64,000 bases of DNA from Campylobacter sp. RM16187 (lineage in GTDB: Bacteria; Campylobacterota; Campylobacteria; Campylobacterales; Campylobacteraceae): the NCBI RefSeq assembly GCF_025319965.1, contig NZ_CP012549.1, positions 310,001 through 374,000 on the forward strand, written 5' to 3'. Every line of letters starts with the position of its first letter. The first letter of the stretch is position 1. Below, in pieces: positions 1 to 8,578 of this stretch. A program made the translations under genes and the position numbers. The notes beneath the pieces are model-generated. The model was not told the origin of the DNA and searched no databases. It saw nothing but the letters and a program-made list of their open reading frames with translations.

Positions 1-723
1 AAGGTGCTTGTTAGGGGAGGGCTTAATATATTCCCTAAATGGGCGGGAGCCGATCAGAAAGCATTTTATTATTCAGACTACAGCGGCTCTAAAATAATTT
101 TATATAAATTTGATATAGCAACAGGTCAAAAAACTAAAATTTTAGATACTAAAGGCGGTATGCTTGTGGCTTCTGACGTTAGCCAAAGTGGCGATAAGAT
201 GCTTCTTACTATGGCGCCTCAAGATCAACCAGATATCTATCTATATGATTTAAATTCCAAAAGACTTTCCCAGGTAACAAACTACACAGGTATAGATGTA
301 AATGGAAATTTTGTAGATAATGATACTAAGGTAGTTTTCGTATCCGACAGATTGGGTTATCCGAATATTTTTTCACAAAATATAGGCGGAGGTGCTGTTG
401 AGCAGATGGTATATCACGGCAAAAACAATAACTCAGTAAGCACATATCAAAACTATATAGTTTATTCAAGTAGAGAGAATGAAAAGAGTGATTTTGGAAC
501 CAGAGATTTTAATATCTATATGATTTCAACCAAAACAGACTATATAAGACAACTTACTGCAAGCGGTAAAAATCTATATCCTAGATTTTCTAGCGATGGA
601 CAAAGCGTAGTATTTATTAAAGAGCTTGGCGGTCAAAGTTCACTAGGAATAATACGCATAAATGAAAATAGGAGCTTTCAGTTTCCTTTAAAGATAGGCA
701 GAATACAGTCTATCGATTGGTAA
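1..723 (+). CDS. tolB: Tol-Pal system beta-propeller protein TolB, C-terminal part
   Basis: The frame is open at the window edge, so this is the last ~240 residues of a protein usually of 400-430. It contains repeated blade motifs of a TolB-type six-bladed propeller, such as SGDKMLLTMAP, DQPDIYLYDLNS, NDTKVVFVSDRLGYPNIF and SSDGQSVVFIKE. TolB is a periplasmic protein that binds Pal and links the Tol inner-membrane complex to the outer membrane during division. The gene for Pal follows 51 bp downstream, the usual tolB-pal order. The N-terminal D1 domain and signal peptide lie outside the window. Confidence 0.95.
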   Translation, partial: KVLVRGGLNIFPKWAGADQKAFYYSDYSGSKIILYKFDIATGQKTKILDTKGGMLVASDVSQSGDKMLLTMAPQDQPDIYLYDLNSKRLSQVTNYTGIDVNGNFVDNDTKVVFVSDRLGYPNIFSQNIGGGAVEQMVYHGKNNNSVSTYQNYIVYSSRENEKSDFGTRDFNIYMISTKTDYIRQLTASGKNLYPRFSSDGQSVVFIKELGGQSSLGIIRINENRSFQFPLKIGRIQSIDW

Positions 724-742
724 TGTTATTAAAAAAATATGA

Positions 743-748
743 TATAAT
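743..748 (+). promoter_or_regulatory. Putative -10 box upstream of pal
   Basis: TATAAT lies 26 bp before the pal start codon in the short tolB-pal gap. Campylobacter sigma-70 promoters usually have a clear -10 and no conserved -35, which fits here. It suggests pal is also expressed independently of tolB. This is an inference from sequence only. Confidence 0.5.
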
Positions 749-774
749 CACTAAAATTTTTGCAAAGGATTAAA

Positions 775-1296
775 ATGAAAAAAGTAGCTTTAGCTTCTGC
801 TGTTGTCGCAGCTTTACTAATGAGTGGTTGTAGCTCAAAAGCCCCTGAGGTTGATATGAGTGCTGATTCTAAACAAGGTAGCGCATCTACTATGGGTTCT
901 AGCGATAGCATGATGAGTGCTAGCGATAAATTACAACAACTAATATCTATGGTTGAAGGACATGTTAAAAACGTATATTTTGATTTTGATAAATTTAATA
1001 TCAAAAGCGATATGCAATCAGTTGTAAATATGAATGCTAGCGTATTTAACCATGCAGATGCAAAAAATTTAACTATTAAAGTTGAAGGAAACTGCGACGA
1101 GTGGGGAAGTGATGAGTATAACTATGCTCTTGGTCTAAAAAGAGCGAAGGCTACAAAAGACGCTCTTGTAAAACAAGGTGTTGCTGCTGATAGAATTACT
1201 GTTGTTAGTTATGGGGAGAGCAATCCTGTTTGTACAGATAAAACAAAAGCTTGCGACGCACAAAATAGACGTGCCGAATTCAAAGTTCTTCCATAA
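775..1296 (+). CDS. pal: Peptidoglycan-associated lipoprotein Pal (Omp18)
   Basis: A 173-residue lipoprotein. The start is ATG 775, preceded by AAAGGAT; a TTG five codons upstream is less likely. The signal peptide ends in the lipobox LMSGC, so Cys19 is lipidated. Residues from about 70 form an OmpA-like peptidoglycan-binding domain, with VYFDFDKFNIK and the C-terminal block NYALGLKRAKATKDAL followed by RITVVSYGE. Pal anchors the outer membrane to peptidoglycan and binds TolB. In Campylobacter this protein is known as the Omp18 antigen. Confidence 0.96.
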   Translation: MKKVALASAVVAALLMSGCSSKAPEVDMSADSKQGSASTMGSSDSMMSASDKLQQLISMVEGHVKNVYFDFDKFNIKSDMQSVVNMNASVFNHADAKNLTIKVEGNCDEWGSDEYNYALGLKRAKATKDALVKQGVAADRITVVSYGESNPVCTDKTKACDAQNRRAEFKVLP

Positions 1297-1302
1297 TAAC
1301 AT

Positions 1303-2175
1303 ATGATAAATTTAAAAAAATTAGCGACTCTGTCTTTTGGAGTCGCTATTTTATACTCTGCTGAAATTTCAGTATTTGATGCCGGTAATTTAGATAGCAC
1401 AAACCCTTATGGTCTAACCGATAGTGAAAAAGTTCTGCTTAAAAATAAGCAACGCGTAGAAAATTTAAGCAGAAACATGGGTGATGTAGAGTCTAGTTTA
1501 AGCGGGGCACAGGAGAGAATTGAAGGTCTGCAAAGTATTATGGACGGCATTAATGAGCGAATATCCAGGTTAGAAAAACGCATAAACGATCTTGAAGCCC
1601 AAACAATAAATAAAGAAGATAGTCTAAAAAACGATCTTGAAGTTCTAAAAAAATACTCTGAAGAGACTAGAGCGATTCAGGAAACCAATAATAAAAAAAT
1701 TACAAAAACTCTTAAAGACCTCGGCACACTTATAGATAAATCAAATGCAGCTAAAGAGGAGTCAAAATCTACGAAAAACAAGTCTGAAGAGTCAAATAAA
1801 CAGACTTCAGCAGATTTTACTAAGCAAAAAATTCAAGATGTCGCAGCTGATGCTAAGAAGCTTTTTGATGAAGGAAAGCTGGATGAAGCTAAGGATAGAT
1901 ATGAATTTTTGATAACAAAAGGTCATAAGCCGGCTGCCGCAAATTTTTATCTTGGCGAAATTTCATATAAACAAAAAGCATACAATAATGCCATAAAATA
2001 TTATCAACAAAGTATAACTCTTTACGATAAGGCTGATTATATACCAAAACTATTATATCATACTGCGATTAGTTTTGATAAGATTAATGATACTCAAAGT
2101 GCAAATCGATTTTATAAAGCATTGAAATTAGGCTATCCTGAAAGTAAAGAAGCCAAAGCCTCTCCTGATAGATAA
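1303..2175 (+). CDS. cpoB: Cell division coordinator CpoB (YbgF)
   Basis: A 290-residue periplasmic protein starting 6 bp after pal. An N-terminal hydrophobic signal (to about residue 20) is followed by a coiled-coil region around residues 45-110, then a lysine- and serine-rich linker. The C-terminal TPR repeats begin near residue 180 (DAKKLFDEGKLDEAKDRYEF, NFYLGEISYKQKAYNNAIKYY). This is the domain order of CpoB/YbgF, which trimerises, binds TolA and couples peptidoglycan synthesis to Tol-driven outer-membrane constriction. The signal-peptide codons contain a strong hairpin, listed separately. Confidence 0.92.
   Translation: MINLKKLATLSFGVAILYSAEISVFDAGNLDSTNPYGLTDSEKVLLKNKQRVENLSRNMGDVESSLSGAQERIEGLQSIMDGINERISRLEKRINDLEAQTINKEDSLKNDLEVLKKYSEETRAIQETNNKKITKTLKDLGTLIDKSNAAKEESKSTKNKSEESNKQTSADFTKQKIQDVAADAKKLFDEGKLDEAKDRYEFLITKGHKPAAANFYLGEISYKQKAYNNAIKYYQQSITLYDKADYIPKLLYHTAISFDKINDTQSANRFYKALKLGYPESKEAKASPDR
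1322..1352 (+). terminator. Terminator-like hairpin inside the 5' end of cpoB
   Basis: A perfect 9-bp stem, TAGCGACTC/GAGTCGCTA, with a 9-nt loop is followed directly by TTTT. It overlaps roughly codons 7-16 of cpoB. Its shape and place just after pal suggest it could terminate or attenuate pal transcripts, or form the 3' end of a pal mRNA. Function is inferred. Confidence 0.55.
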
Positions 2176-2180
2176 GTCAA

Positions 2181-2207
2181 TTTACATTAATAAATTTACG
2201 ATATAAT
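2181..2207 (+). promoter_or_regulatory. Putative sigma-70 promoter of slyD
   Basis: TTTACA (2181-2186) and TATAAT (2202-2207) are separated by 15 bp, about 30 bp before the slyD start. The spacing is short, but Campylobacter promoters depend mainly on the -10 box. Confidence 0.5.
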
Positions 2208-2236
2208 CATACTTATTTTAATTTTTAGGAGAAAGT

Positions 2237-2842
2237 GTGAATCAAGTTATATCTATGTTTTATGAGCTAAAAGACGCTAAGACAGGCGAAATTTTAGAAT
2301 CTAACATGCAAGAAGGCGGTCAAATTTCATTTTTGACAGGTAGAGGACACATAATACAAAAACTAGAAGATGAGGTTAGTTTACTAAAAGCCGGAGATAC
2401 AAAGAGAGTTATTATAGAAGCGGCCGATGCTTGCGGACTTTATGATGAGAGTGCTCTTCAAAAATTACCAAAAGAACAATTCGCAGGAATTGAACTCAAA
2501 GAGGGAATGGAACTATTTGGACAAGGAGAGGACGGCTCAAACGTTCGCGTTACCGTAGCAAAAATAGACGAAAATGAAGTCACTGTTGATTTTAATCACC
2601 CTTATGCTGGTAAAGACCTAGAGTTTAACGTTCAAATAACAGAAGTTAGAGAGGCTACTGAAGATGAGATAGCTACTGGTGTTGTTGCTCATGCTCATGC
2701 TTGCGGATGCGGTAGTGGACATGGACACAAAGAGGGTGGTTGCTGCGGAGGTCATGGTCATGATCATGATGAAGATGGATGCTGTGGCGGAGGACACCAT
2801 CATAATGATGGTGGCGGATGCTGCGGAAAACATCATCACTAA
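2237..2842 (+). CDS. slyD: FKBP-type peptidyl-prolyl isomerase SlyD with metal-binding tail
   Basis: A 201-residue cytoplasmic isomerase starting at GTG 2237 behind AGGAGA. Residues 1-150 form the SlyD-type FKBP domain with an insert-in-flap region (LTGRGHIIQKLEDEV, NHPYAGKDLEF). From about residue 153 the tail is extremely rich in His, Cys and Gly, with repeats of GGCCGGHGH type. SlyD proteins isomerise prolyl bonds and supply Ni(II) for hydrogenase maturation through such a tail. fabD follows after 9 bp. Confidence 0.94.
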   Translation: MNQVISMFYELKDAKTGEILESNMQEGGQISFLTGRGHIIQKLEDEVSLLKAGDTKRVIIEAADACGLYDESALQKLPKEQFAGIELKEGMELFGQGEDGSNVRVTVAKIDENEVTVDFNHPYAGKDLEFNVQITEVREATEDEIATGVVAHAHACGCGSGHGHKEGGCCGGHGHDHDEDGCCGGGHHHNDGGGCCGKHHH

Positions 2843-2851
2843 GAAACTATA

Positions 2852-3778
2852 ATGAAATTTTCTTTTATATTCCCTGGTCAGGGGTCTCAAGCCATTGGAA
2901 TGGGCAAAGAAATTTATGAAAATTTCAATGACGCTAAAGAGCTTTTGCATAATGCAAGTGATGCTCTTAGCGTAGATTTCAAGAAGCTTCTTTTTGAAGA
3001 GAACGAGCTGATTAATCAGAGTGAGTTTACTCAGCCTGCAATAGTTTTAAATTCTTTAATGTGCTATTTGGCTCTAAAATCAAAATTAAATTTAGAGCCA
3101 AATTTCAGCCTCGGACACTCTCTTGGAGAGTTTAGTGCCTTGGCTGTAAATAGCGGATTTGACTTTGTAGATGCACTTAAGGTGGTAAATATCAGAGGTA
3201 AGCTTATGCAAGAGGCTTGCAATGGTAAAGATGTGTCTATGATGGTTGTTTTAGGACTAAATGATCAAATTGTCGAAGAAATTTGCGTAGGCGCTCAAAA
3301 AGATGGTTTGCAAATTTACGCAGCAAATTACAACTGTGATGGACAGATAGTCGTAGCCGGAGTTAGAGAGCATTTGGCTAAATTTGAATCAGTATTTAAA
3401 GAGGCTGGGGCAAAGAGGGCTATGCTTTTAAATATGTCTGTTGCCAGCCATTGCCCTATTCTTAGTAGTGCAAGCATAGGTCTTGTTAGCCATCTTGAGG
3501 CGACATTAAAAGATAAATTTAAAAGTGTTATATCTAACGCAACTGCTAAACCATATAGTAGCAAGAATGAGGCTTTAAATTTATTAAAAGATCAGCTTGT
3601 AAAACCTGTTTTATATAAACAAAGTATTCAAAATTCACAAAGTGAAATTGATATTTTTGTAGAATTTGGTTCAAGCGTGCTAAAAGGGATCAATAAAAAG
3701 ATCACTAATAAACCGACCTATTCTGTAACGGATATTAAGAGCTTGGATGAATTTTTAGTATTTTTGGAGGGTAAATGA
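2852..3778 (+). CDS. fabD: Malonyl-CoA:ACP transacylase FabD
   Basis: A 308-residue enzyme that moves malonyl from CoA to acyl carrier protein, the committed loading step of type II fatty-acid synthesis. The N-terminal FIFPGQGSQ motif is present, with the nucleophile in GHSLGE (Ser90) and the partner His near residue 200 (ASHCP). Length is normal for the family. Its stop overlaps the mtnN start by 4 bp, so the two are probably translationally coupled. Confidence 0.96.
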   Translation: MKFSFIFPGQGSQAIGMGKEIYENFNDAKELLHNASDALSVDFKKLLFEENELINQSEFTQPAIVLNSLMCYLALKSKLNLEPNFSLGHSLGEFSALAVNSGFDFVDALKVVNIRGKLMQEACNGKDVSMMVVLGLNDQIVEEICVGAQKDGLQIYAANYNCDGQIVVAGVREHLAKFESVFKEAGAKRAMLLNMSVASHCPILSSASIGLVSHLEATLKDKFKSVISNATAKPYSSKNEALNLLKDQLVKPVLYKQSIQNSQSEIDIFVEFGSSVLKGINKKITNKPTYSVTDIKSLDEFLVFLEGK

Positions 3779-4458
3779 TAGCGATTTTAGGTGCAATGCC
3801 TGAAGAGATTACTCCGCTTTTGGACGCTTTAAAAGATTATGAAGAGATACGTTATGCGAATAATGTTTTTTATTTGGCGAAATTTAAAGATAAAGAGCTT
3901 GTAATCGCATATTCAAAGATAGGCAAAGTGAATGCCGCCCTGACGGCTACAATAATGATTGAAAAATTTAAGGCTCAAAAACTACTTTTTACAGGTGTTG
4001 CCGGCGCTTTAAATGAAAATTTAAAAATTAAAGACATGTTGTATGCCGAATCATTGGTGCAGCATGATCTTGACATTACAGCGTTTGGTCATCCGCATGG
4101 ATTTGTGCCAGGTACAAGTATATTTATGAAAAGCGATGGAAATTTAAATGTCCTGGCTACTAAAATTGCTAAACAAAAGGGAATAATTTTAAAAAGCGGA
4201 ATTATAGCTACCGGAGATCAGTTTATTTGTGAACAAAGTAAAAAAGATTGGATAAAAAATACATTCAAAGCCGATGCTACAGAGATGGAAGGTGCCAGTG
4301 TAGCCCTAGTATGTGAAAGCTTAAATGTGCCATTTTTTATTTTAAGGGCTATAAGTGATGAGGCTGGAGGTGGAGCGGAGTTTGATTTTGACGAATTTTT
4401 ACAAAGCTCTGCTAATATAAGTGCTGATTTCATCCTCTCTATGATTGAGGAGTTATGA
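3775..4458 (+). CDS. mtnN: 5'-methylthioadenosine/S-adenosylhomocysteine nucleosidase
   Basis: A 227-residue MTAN. It carries the nucleoside-binding motif EMEGAS and the catalytic-acid region ISDEAGG, and starts with IAILGAMPEEI as typical members do. The enzyme cleaves adenine from MTA and SAH, which leads toward AI-2. In Campylobacter and Helicobacter the homologue also hydrolyses 6-amino-6-deoxyfutalosine for menaquinone synthesis. It overlaps fabD upstream and the next gene downstream by 4 bp each. Confidence 0.95.
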   Translation: MIAILGAMPEEITPLLDALKDYEEIRYANNVFYLAKFKDKELVIAYSKIGKVNAALTATIMIEKFKAQKLLFTGVAGALNENLKIKDMLYAESLVQHDLDITAFGHPHGFVPGTSIFMKSDGNLNVLATKIAKQKGIILKSGIIATGDQFICEQSKKDWIKNTFKADATEMEGASVALVCESLNVPFFILRAISDEAGGGAEFDFDEFLQSSANISADFILSMIEEL

Positions 4459-5204
4459 TAGAGCTTAGCAAAAAGCTCCTTCGCATAGTCGGTCAGACGA
4501 ATGCGAAATACAAGATGTTTGAAGAGGGCGATAAAATTTTACTCGCCCTAAGCGGTGGCAAGGATAGCATGACACTTGCCCACTTGCTTAAGCATTTTTG
4601 CTCGGTAAGTCCGCTTAATTGGCAGTTTGAAGCAGTTACTGTGACTTACGGTATAGGTGAAAATCTTGAACTTATAAAAGAGCATTTTAAACTACACGAA
4701 ATTCCTTACAAAATTATTGACACTCAAATTTTTGAATTTGGCAGAGAGAAAATTCGTGAAAATACGACATTTTGCAGCTTTTGCAGTCGTATGCGTAGGG
4801 GCTATCTCTACACTTATGCTCTTGAAAACGGCTTTAATAAAATTGCGATCGCTCATCATCTTGACGATGCGGCAGAGAGTTTTTTCATGAATTTTACTTA
4901 TAACGGCGCGCTTAGGACTTTGGCTCCAAGATATAAGGCTGAAAATGGGCTTGATATCATTAGGCCTCTTATACTTGTGCGAGAGCGTCAAATTCGCGAC
5001 TGTGCGATTAAAAATGAGCTTCCCTTGATGAATGAAGAAGAGAGCTGCCCTGCTAAACAATACGGCGGCAAATCGCCTCGCGCAAGAGCTGAAACCAAAG
5101 CGATGCTAGCAAATTTGGAGAGTGAGAATCCTAAATTTTTTGTCTCTTTAAAGGCTGCGTTTGAAAATGTTCATTTGGATACATTTTTTGGCGCTGATGA
5201 ATAA
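4455..5204 (+). CDS. ttcA: TtcA-family tRNA thiolation ATPase
   Basis: A 249-residue N-type ATP pyrophosphatase. The PP-loop SGGKDS is at residues 33-38, and the Cys107-x2-Cys110 pair (CSFC) matches the Fe-S binding pair of TtcA, which thiolates cytidine 32 of tRNA. A third Cys lies in the ESCPAKQYGG segment. The start overlaps mtnN by ATGA. It could be another TtcA/TilS-like thiolase, but the spacing of motifs favours TtcA. It converges end to end with recO. Confidence 0.85.
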   Translation: MIELSKKLLRIVGQTNAKYKMFEEGDKILLALSGGKDSMTLAHLLKHFCSVSPLNWQFEAVTVTYGIGENLELIKEHFKLHEIPYKIIDTQIFEFGREKIRENTTFCSFCSRMRRGYLYTYALENGFNKIAIAHHLDDAAESFFMNFTYNGALRTLAPRYKAENGLDIIRPLILVRERQIRDCAIKNELPLMNEEESCPAKQYGGKSPRARAETKAMLANLESENPKFFVSLKAAFENVHLDTFFGADE

Positions 5205-5819
5205 CTAAAAACCTTGTAAAACTATACTGTAAAGCTCGTTTACCTCTCTATCATCTAGTAAAATCGTAGATTTTTTCTTAAATAGATGTTGAATTTTTTC
5301 AAAATTTAGATTTAAATTACCAAAACAATTTGGGTGAGATGGTAAAAATCCTCTTGTTAAGGATATAAAGCCTTCTATTTTTTCATCGCAAACAAAGCAG
5401 GTTGGTTCATCGTGAAGCCTTCCTTCATGCTCTAAAATTCGCACATAAGCCTCTATAATAAGGCGTTTCGGATTTTGTTTTAAGAGTCTTTGGGCACAAA
5501 TTTCAATCTCTTGAAAGTATATCTCATCAATATTCTCTACATCCTTTAAGTGTGTGTAAAATAATCGCATAAATTGCTGCCAAATTATTAGGCGCTCTCG
5601 TAAAATCAGCCAGCTAAAACCAAGGTGTAGCACGCTTCTAAGGTGAGGCAAAAAATTTGCGCTCTCTACAAGCTCAAAATCTATTTTGTATCCTTGCATG
5701 ATACTAGGATGGCGCGCTCCGTAAAACCTGTAGCATTTAATAAGCGAATTTGAAGTCAAAAGATAGACGATCATATCCTCATCTTTGACTTTTTGCGTGT
5801 GGATTATGTAGCCTTGCAT
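5205..5819 (-). CDS. recO: DNA repair protein RecO
   Basis: A 204-residue protein of the short RecO type found in Campylobacter. An N-terminal OB-like segment (MQGYIIHTQKVKDEDMIVYLL) is followed by a helical part and a cysteine cluster (PTCFVCDEK ... SHPNC) like the RecO zinc site. RecO helps load RecA at single-strand gaps in the RecF pathway. The stop lies directly against that of ttcA on the other strand. The start abuts the stop of dusB, so they share an operon. Confidence 0.82.
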   Translation of the reverse strand: MQGYIIHTQKVKDEDMIVYLLTSNSLIKCYRFYGARHPSIMQGYKIDFELVESANFLPHLRSVLHLGFSWLILRERLIIWQQFMRLFYTHLKDVENIDEIYFQEIEICAQRLLKQNPKRLIIEAYVRILEHEGRLHDEPTCFVCDEKIEGFISLTRGFLPSHPNCFGNLNLNFEKIQHLFKKKSTILLDDREVNELYSIVLQGF

Positions 5820-6746
5820 TTAGATTGTAAAGAAAGCCTCGATCTTATCTCTAATAAGCTTCATATCATTTATTCTATTAACTTCGTCTCTAAAACTGCT
5901 TGCACCATCAATTCCTTTAGAGTATTGGTGCAAATGTTTTCTAAAAATAGATACTCCATAAGTGCCATAATGAGCTATCATGGCATCAAAATGAGCCAAT
6001 ATAATATCTTTCTTTAACTCACTGCTTACTTTATTTGTAGTTTTTATTTCGTGAAATATCCATGGCTTGCCTATACTGGCACGCCCTATCATAATTGCAT
6101 CGCAACCAGTTATTTTAAAAACTTCAGCTGCATTTTTTTCGTCTATATCTCCATTTGCAACTACTGGGATTTTTACAGATTCTTTAGCTCTTTTTATAGC
6201 ATTATAATCAACTTCTGCACTGTATCCACCGGCTCTTGTTCTTCCGTGAATACTTATAAAATCAGCTCCTGCATCTTGTGCGGCGAGAGCTAAAATTTCA
6301 GGTATCTTCTCGTCAAACCCAAGACGCATTTTTACGCTTAGCATGCTTTTGTTTGATGTCTTTTTTATCGTTTCTACTATTTTTTTGAGATTGTCTATAT
6401 CTTTTAGAAGTGCCGAGCCTGCACATTGCTTAACTACTTTTGGAACAGGACAGCCACAATTTAGATCTATGCCGTCTATACCGTCAAATTTGTTTATAAT
6501 CTCGACTGCTTTTTTGATAATTTCGCTATCACTTCCTGCAATTTGAACGATATATGGAGTCTCTTCCGGGGATTTTTTAAGCATTTCAAGCGTTTTATCG
6601 GAGCCTTCATAGACAAGTGCGTTTGCGCTTATCATCTCGCTAACCGTCACATCGCATCCAAAACGCTTGACTACGCTTCTTAGAGGTAGATCCGAAAAAC
6701 CAGCTAAAGGTGCAAGAAAAATAGGTTTTTTGCTAAAATCTATCAT
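5820..6746 (-). CDS. dusB: tRNA-dihydrouridine synthase
   Basis: A 308-residue FMN-dependent TIM-barrel reductase of the Dus family that makes dihydrouridine in tRNA. The start LAPLAGFSDLPLR, the active-site segment NCGCP (Cys99) and the phosphate-binding GRTRAGGYSAEVDY and NGDID segments are present. The start overlaps the upstream membrane-protein gene by 4 bp. Which Dus subgroup it belongs to is inferred; DusB is the usual one in Campylobacter. Confidence 0.92.
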   Translation of the reverse strand: MIDFSKKPIFLAPLAGFSDLPLRSVVKRFGCDVTVSEMISANALVYEGSDKTLEMLKKSPEETPYIVQIAGSDSEIIKKAVEIINKFDGIDGIDLNCGCPVPKVVKQCAGSALLKDIDNLKKIVETIKKTSNKSMLSVKMRLGFDEKIPEILALAAQDAGADFISIHGRTRAGGYSAEVDYNAIKRAKESVKIPVVANGDIDEKNAAEVFKITGCDAIMIGRASIGKPWIFHEIKTTNKVSSELKKDIILAHFDAMIAHYGTYGVSIFRKHLHQYSKGIDGASSFRDEVNRINDMKLIRDKIEAFFTI

Positions 6747-7744
6747 CTAAAAAGCATATTTGCAGGTACCATTCTGCCATTTTCTCTAAGGTAGAGTAAA
6801 ATTCTAAAATTTTGATACTCATAAGGGTCTGAATTTTCTAAAATTTCACGAACACGCTCTATCATTTGAAGCTCGAATAGCACATACAAATATGCCTCTT
6901 CCGCATCTTGATGAGAGCTCTTTAACCTTTCAAATATCCCCATGAGAGTATCTGGGGTTAGTTTATCTTTTAAAACTATAGCACTGTGGTTATACTGCTC
7001 TTTTGTGATTTGGTGATGGTTTAGAATCTCAAAAATTTCTTCACTATTCATATCTATTTCATCGTTTACAAAACGATCTATCATGATTATGACCTCTTCA
7101 CCACTCTTTTCAAATCCAAATCTTTTAATATCTGTAAAAGAGCCAAGCCTGATGAGCTTTTCGTTAGCTTTTTTTGAAATTTCATCATTTAACTCTTGGT
7201 AGCTTTTTACTACTTCAACGAAGTAGTTTGGTATCTTTTCTAGTTTGTTTAGCTCATTTTGTATAAATAGCTTATTGTCTTTTGGTAGTTTAAATTTCTT
7301 CAGATCCATAACTTCGCCATTTTGCACGCTTTTTACAATTTTGACAACATTGTCTAGCTCATCGTTACTAACTGCAATTTCGTTATATTTTTTCCAAGGT
7401 GATAAAATTTTAGTTATCTGCGAAGGTGTTTTGTAAAGCTCTGTTTTAAACTCTTTGTTTGTATCAAGACCTAAAAAAACTTCTTTTGCTAGCTCGTTAT
7501 AAAGATGCTCGTCTTTTTTTATTGAGCGTTTAAATACATATATTTCAAATCCATGATATGCAATATGGACTATGGAGAGTATAGCAAATATAGCAATAGG
7601 GATTACTATCCATGCAGCAAGTGGAAGAGTAAGTGAATACTCAAGAAAGTTAAAAGTATGCTCTGAGGCATCTAGTGAATATACAAAAATGCCGACTAAT
7701 ACTATATAAATTAAACTATAAACTATAAAACGTCTAGTTTTCAT
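6743..7744 (-). CDS. Conserved membrane protein of unknown function
   Basis: A 333-residue protein with two N-terminal membrane segments (about residues 7-24 and 40-65), then a long charged, mostly helical cytoplasmic part. I do not recognise a catalytic motif. A gene of this kind sits between dus and dksA in C. jejuni too (Cj0124c position), so it is a conserved Campylobacter gene, not a local ORF. Tight packing with dusB and dksA suggests co-transcription. Confidence 0.8.
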   Translation of the reverse strand: MKTRRFIVYSLIYIVLVGIFVYSLDASEHTFNFLEYSLTLPLAAWIVIPIAIFAILSIVHIAYHGFEIYVFKRSIKKDEHLYNELAKEVFLGLDTNKEFKTELYKTPSQITKILSPWKKYNEIAVSNDELDNVVKIVKSVQNGEVMDLKKFKLPKDNKLFIQNELNKLEKIPNYFVEVVKSYQELNDEISKKANEKLIRLGSFTDIKRFGFEKSGEEVIIMIDRFVNDEIDMNSEEIFEILNHHQITKEQYNHSAIVLKDKLTPDTLMGIFERLKSSHQDAEEAYLYVLFELQMIERVREILENSDPYEYQNFRILLYLRENGRMVPANMLFR

Positions 7745-7753
7745 AACAATCCC

Positions 7754-8110
7754 CTATTTTTTAGATGTTTTTTCGACTATCTCTCTACAAACTATACAAT
7801 ATCTTGCATGAGGTTTTACTTTAAGTCTTGGTATTCCAATATCTTCTTCACACATTTCACAAATTCCGTAAGTCTTGTTGGTTATCTTGCTAAGGGCTAC
7901 GTCTATAGCGGCCAATTCGTATCTTTGTTGTGCACTTATTGATTGTTCTATTAGCTGATCGGCATTTACAGTTGCTATATCAAATTCATCGCTTATGCCG
8001 CTATCTCTAAGAGCTGCCAACTCGTTACTTGCATCAAGTATATTTTTCTTTATTTGGATTTTTCTCTCTTCCAAAATAGATTTAAAAAGTTCTAGATCGC
8101 TTTTGCGCAT
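7754..8110 (-). CDS. dksA: DksA/TraR-family zinc-finger protein
   Basis: A 118-residue protein with a helical N-terminus and a C-terminal four-cysteine zinc finger (CEMC ... RYCIVC) typical of DksA/TraR. DksA binds the secondary channel of RNA polymerase and tunes rRNA and stress promoters, with or without ppGpp. It is shorter than E. coli DksA (151), as usual in Campylobacter. Genes on either side lie 9 bp away. Confidence 0.9.
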   Translation of the reverse strand: MRKSDLELFKSILEERKIQIKKNILDASNELAALRDSGISDEFDIATVNADQLIEQSISAQQRYELAAIDVALSKITNKTYGICEMCEEDIGIPRLKVKPHARYCIVCREIVEKTSKK

Positions 8111-8119
8111 CTGTTTCCT

Positions 8120-8575
8120 TTACTTATGATATGGGTGATTTGCATTTATACAAAGAGCCCTAAAAATTTGTTCAAAAAGTATTAGTTTGGCTATTTTATG
8201 AGCCATTGTAAGAGGGCTCAGACTTATAATTTTATCCACTTTTTGTTTGAAATTTTGACTAAGCCCATAAGCTCCACCTATAAAAAATGAAATTTGCGAA
8301 TTGCTTTCTAAAATTTTAGCAAATTGAATACTATCAAGCTTTTCGCCCTTTTCGTCAAGTGCTATACAAAAACCCTTTAAATTTGGCTCATAAATATCAT
8401 CATAGCTTTTTAATGCCGATTCGCTTCCGGCACTTTGAGCTTTGGCGATTTTTTCATTGAATATAGTTATATCAGAAATTTTGGCAAATTTTGATGACAT
8501 TTTTATATACTCTTTTATCTCGTTTTCAAAGTTATCAGCTTTGGATTTTTGTATCGAGAAGACAGAAATTTCCAA
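8120..8575 (-). CDS. rlmH: 23S rRNA pseudouridine-1915 N3-methyltransferase RlmH
   Basis: A 151-residue SPOUT methyltransferase. The SAM-binding knot shows as [11 protein letters not shown] and [22 protein letters not shown], followed by the C-terminal NANHPYHK that ends most RlmH proteins. It methylates pseudouridine 1915 of helix 69 in 23S rRNA. It sits 3 bp after accD in the same operon. Confidence 0.93.
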   Translation of the reverse strand: MEISVFSIQKSKADNFENEIKEYIKMSSKFAKISDITIFNEKIAKAQSAGSESALKSYDDIYEPNLKGFCIALDEKGEKLDSIQFAKILESNSQISFFIGGAYGLSQNFKQKVDKIISLSPLTMAHKIAKLILFEQIFRALCINANHPYHK

Positions 8576-8578
8576 TAC

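Noticed and set aside
2618-2950. A 110-codon minus-strand frame opposite slyD and fabD
   Set aside because: It mirrors the His/Cys-rich slyD tail and has a Met/Ser-rich artificial composition.
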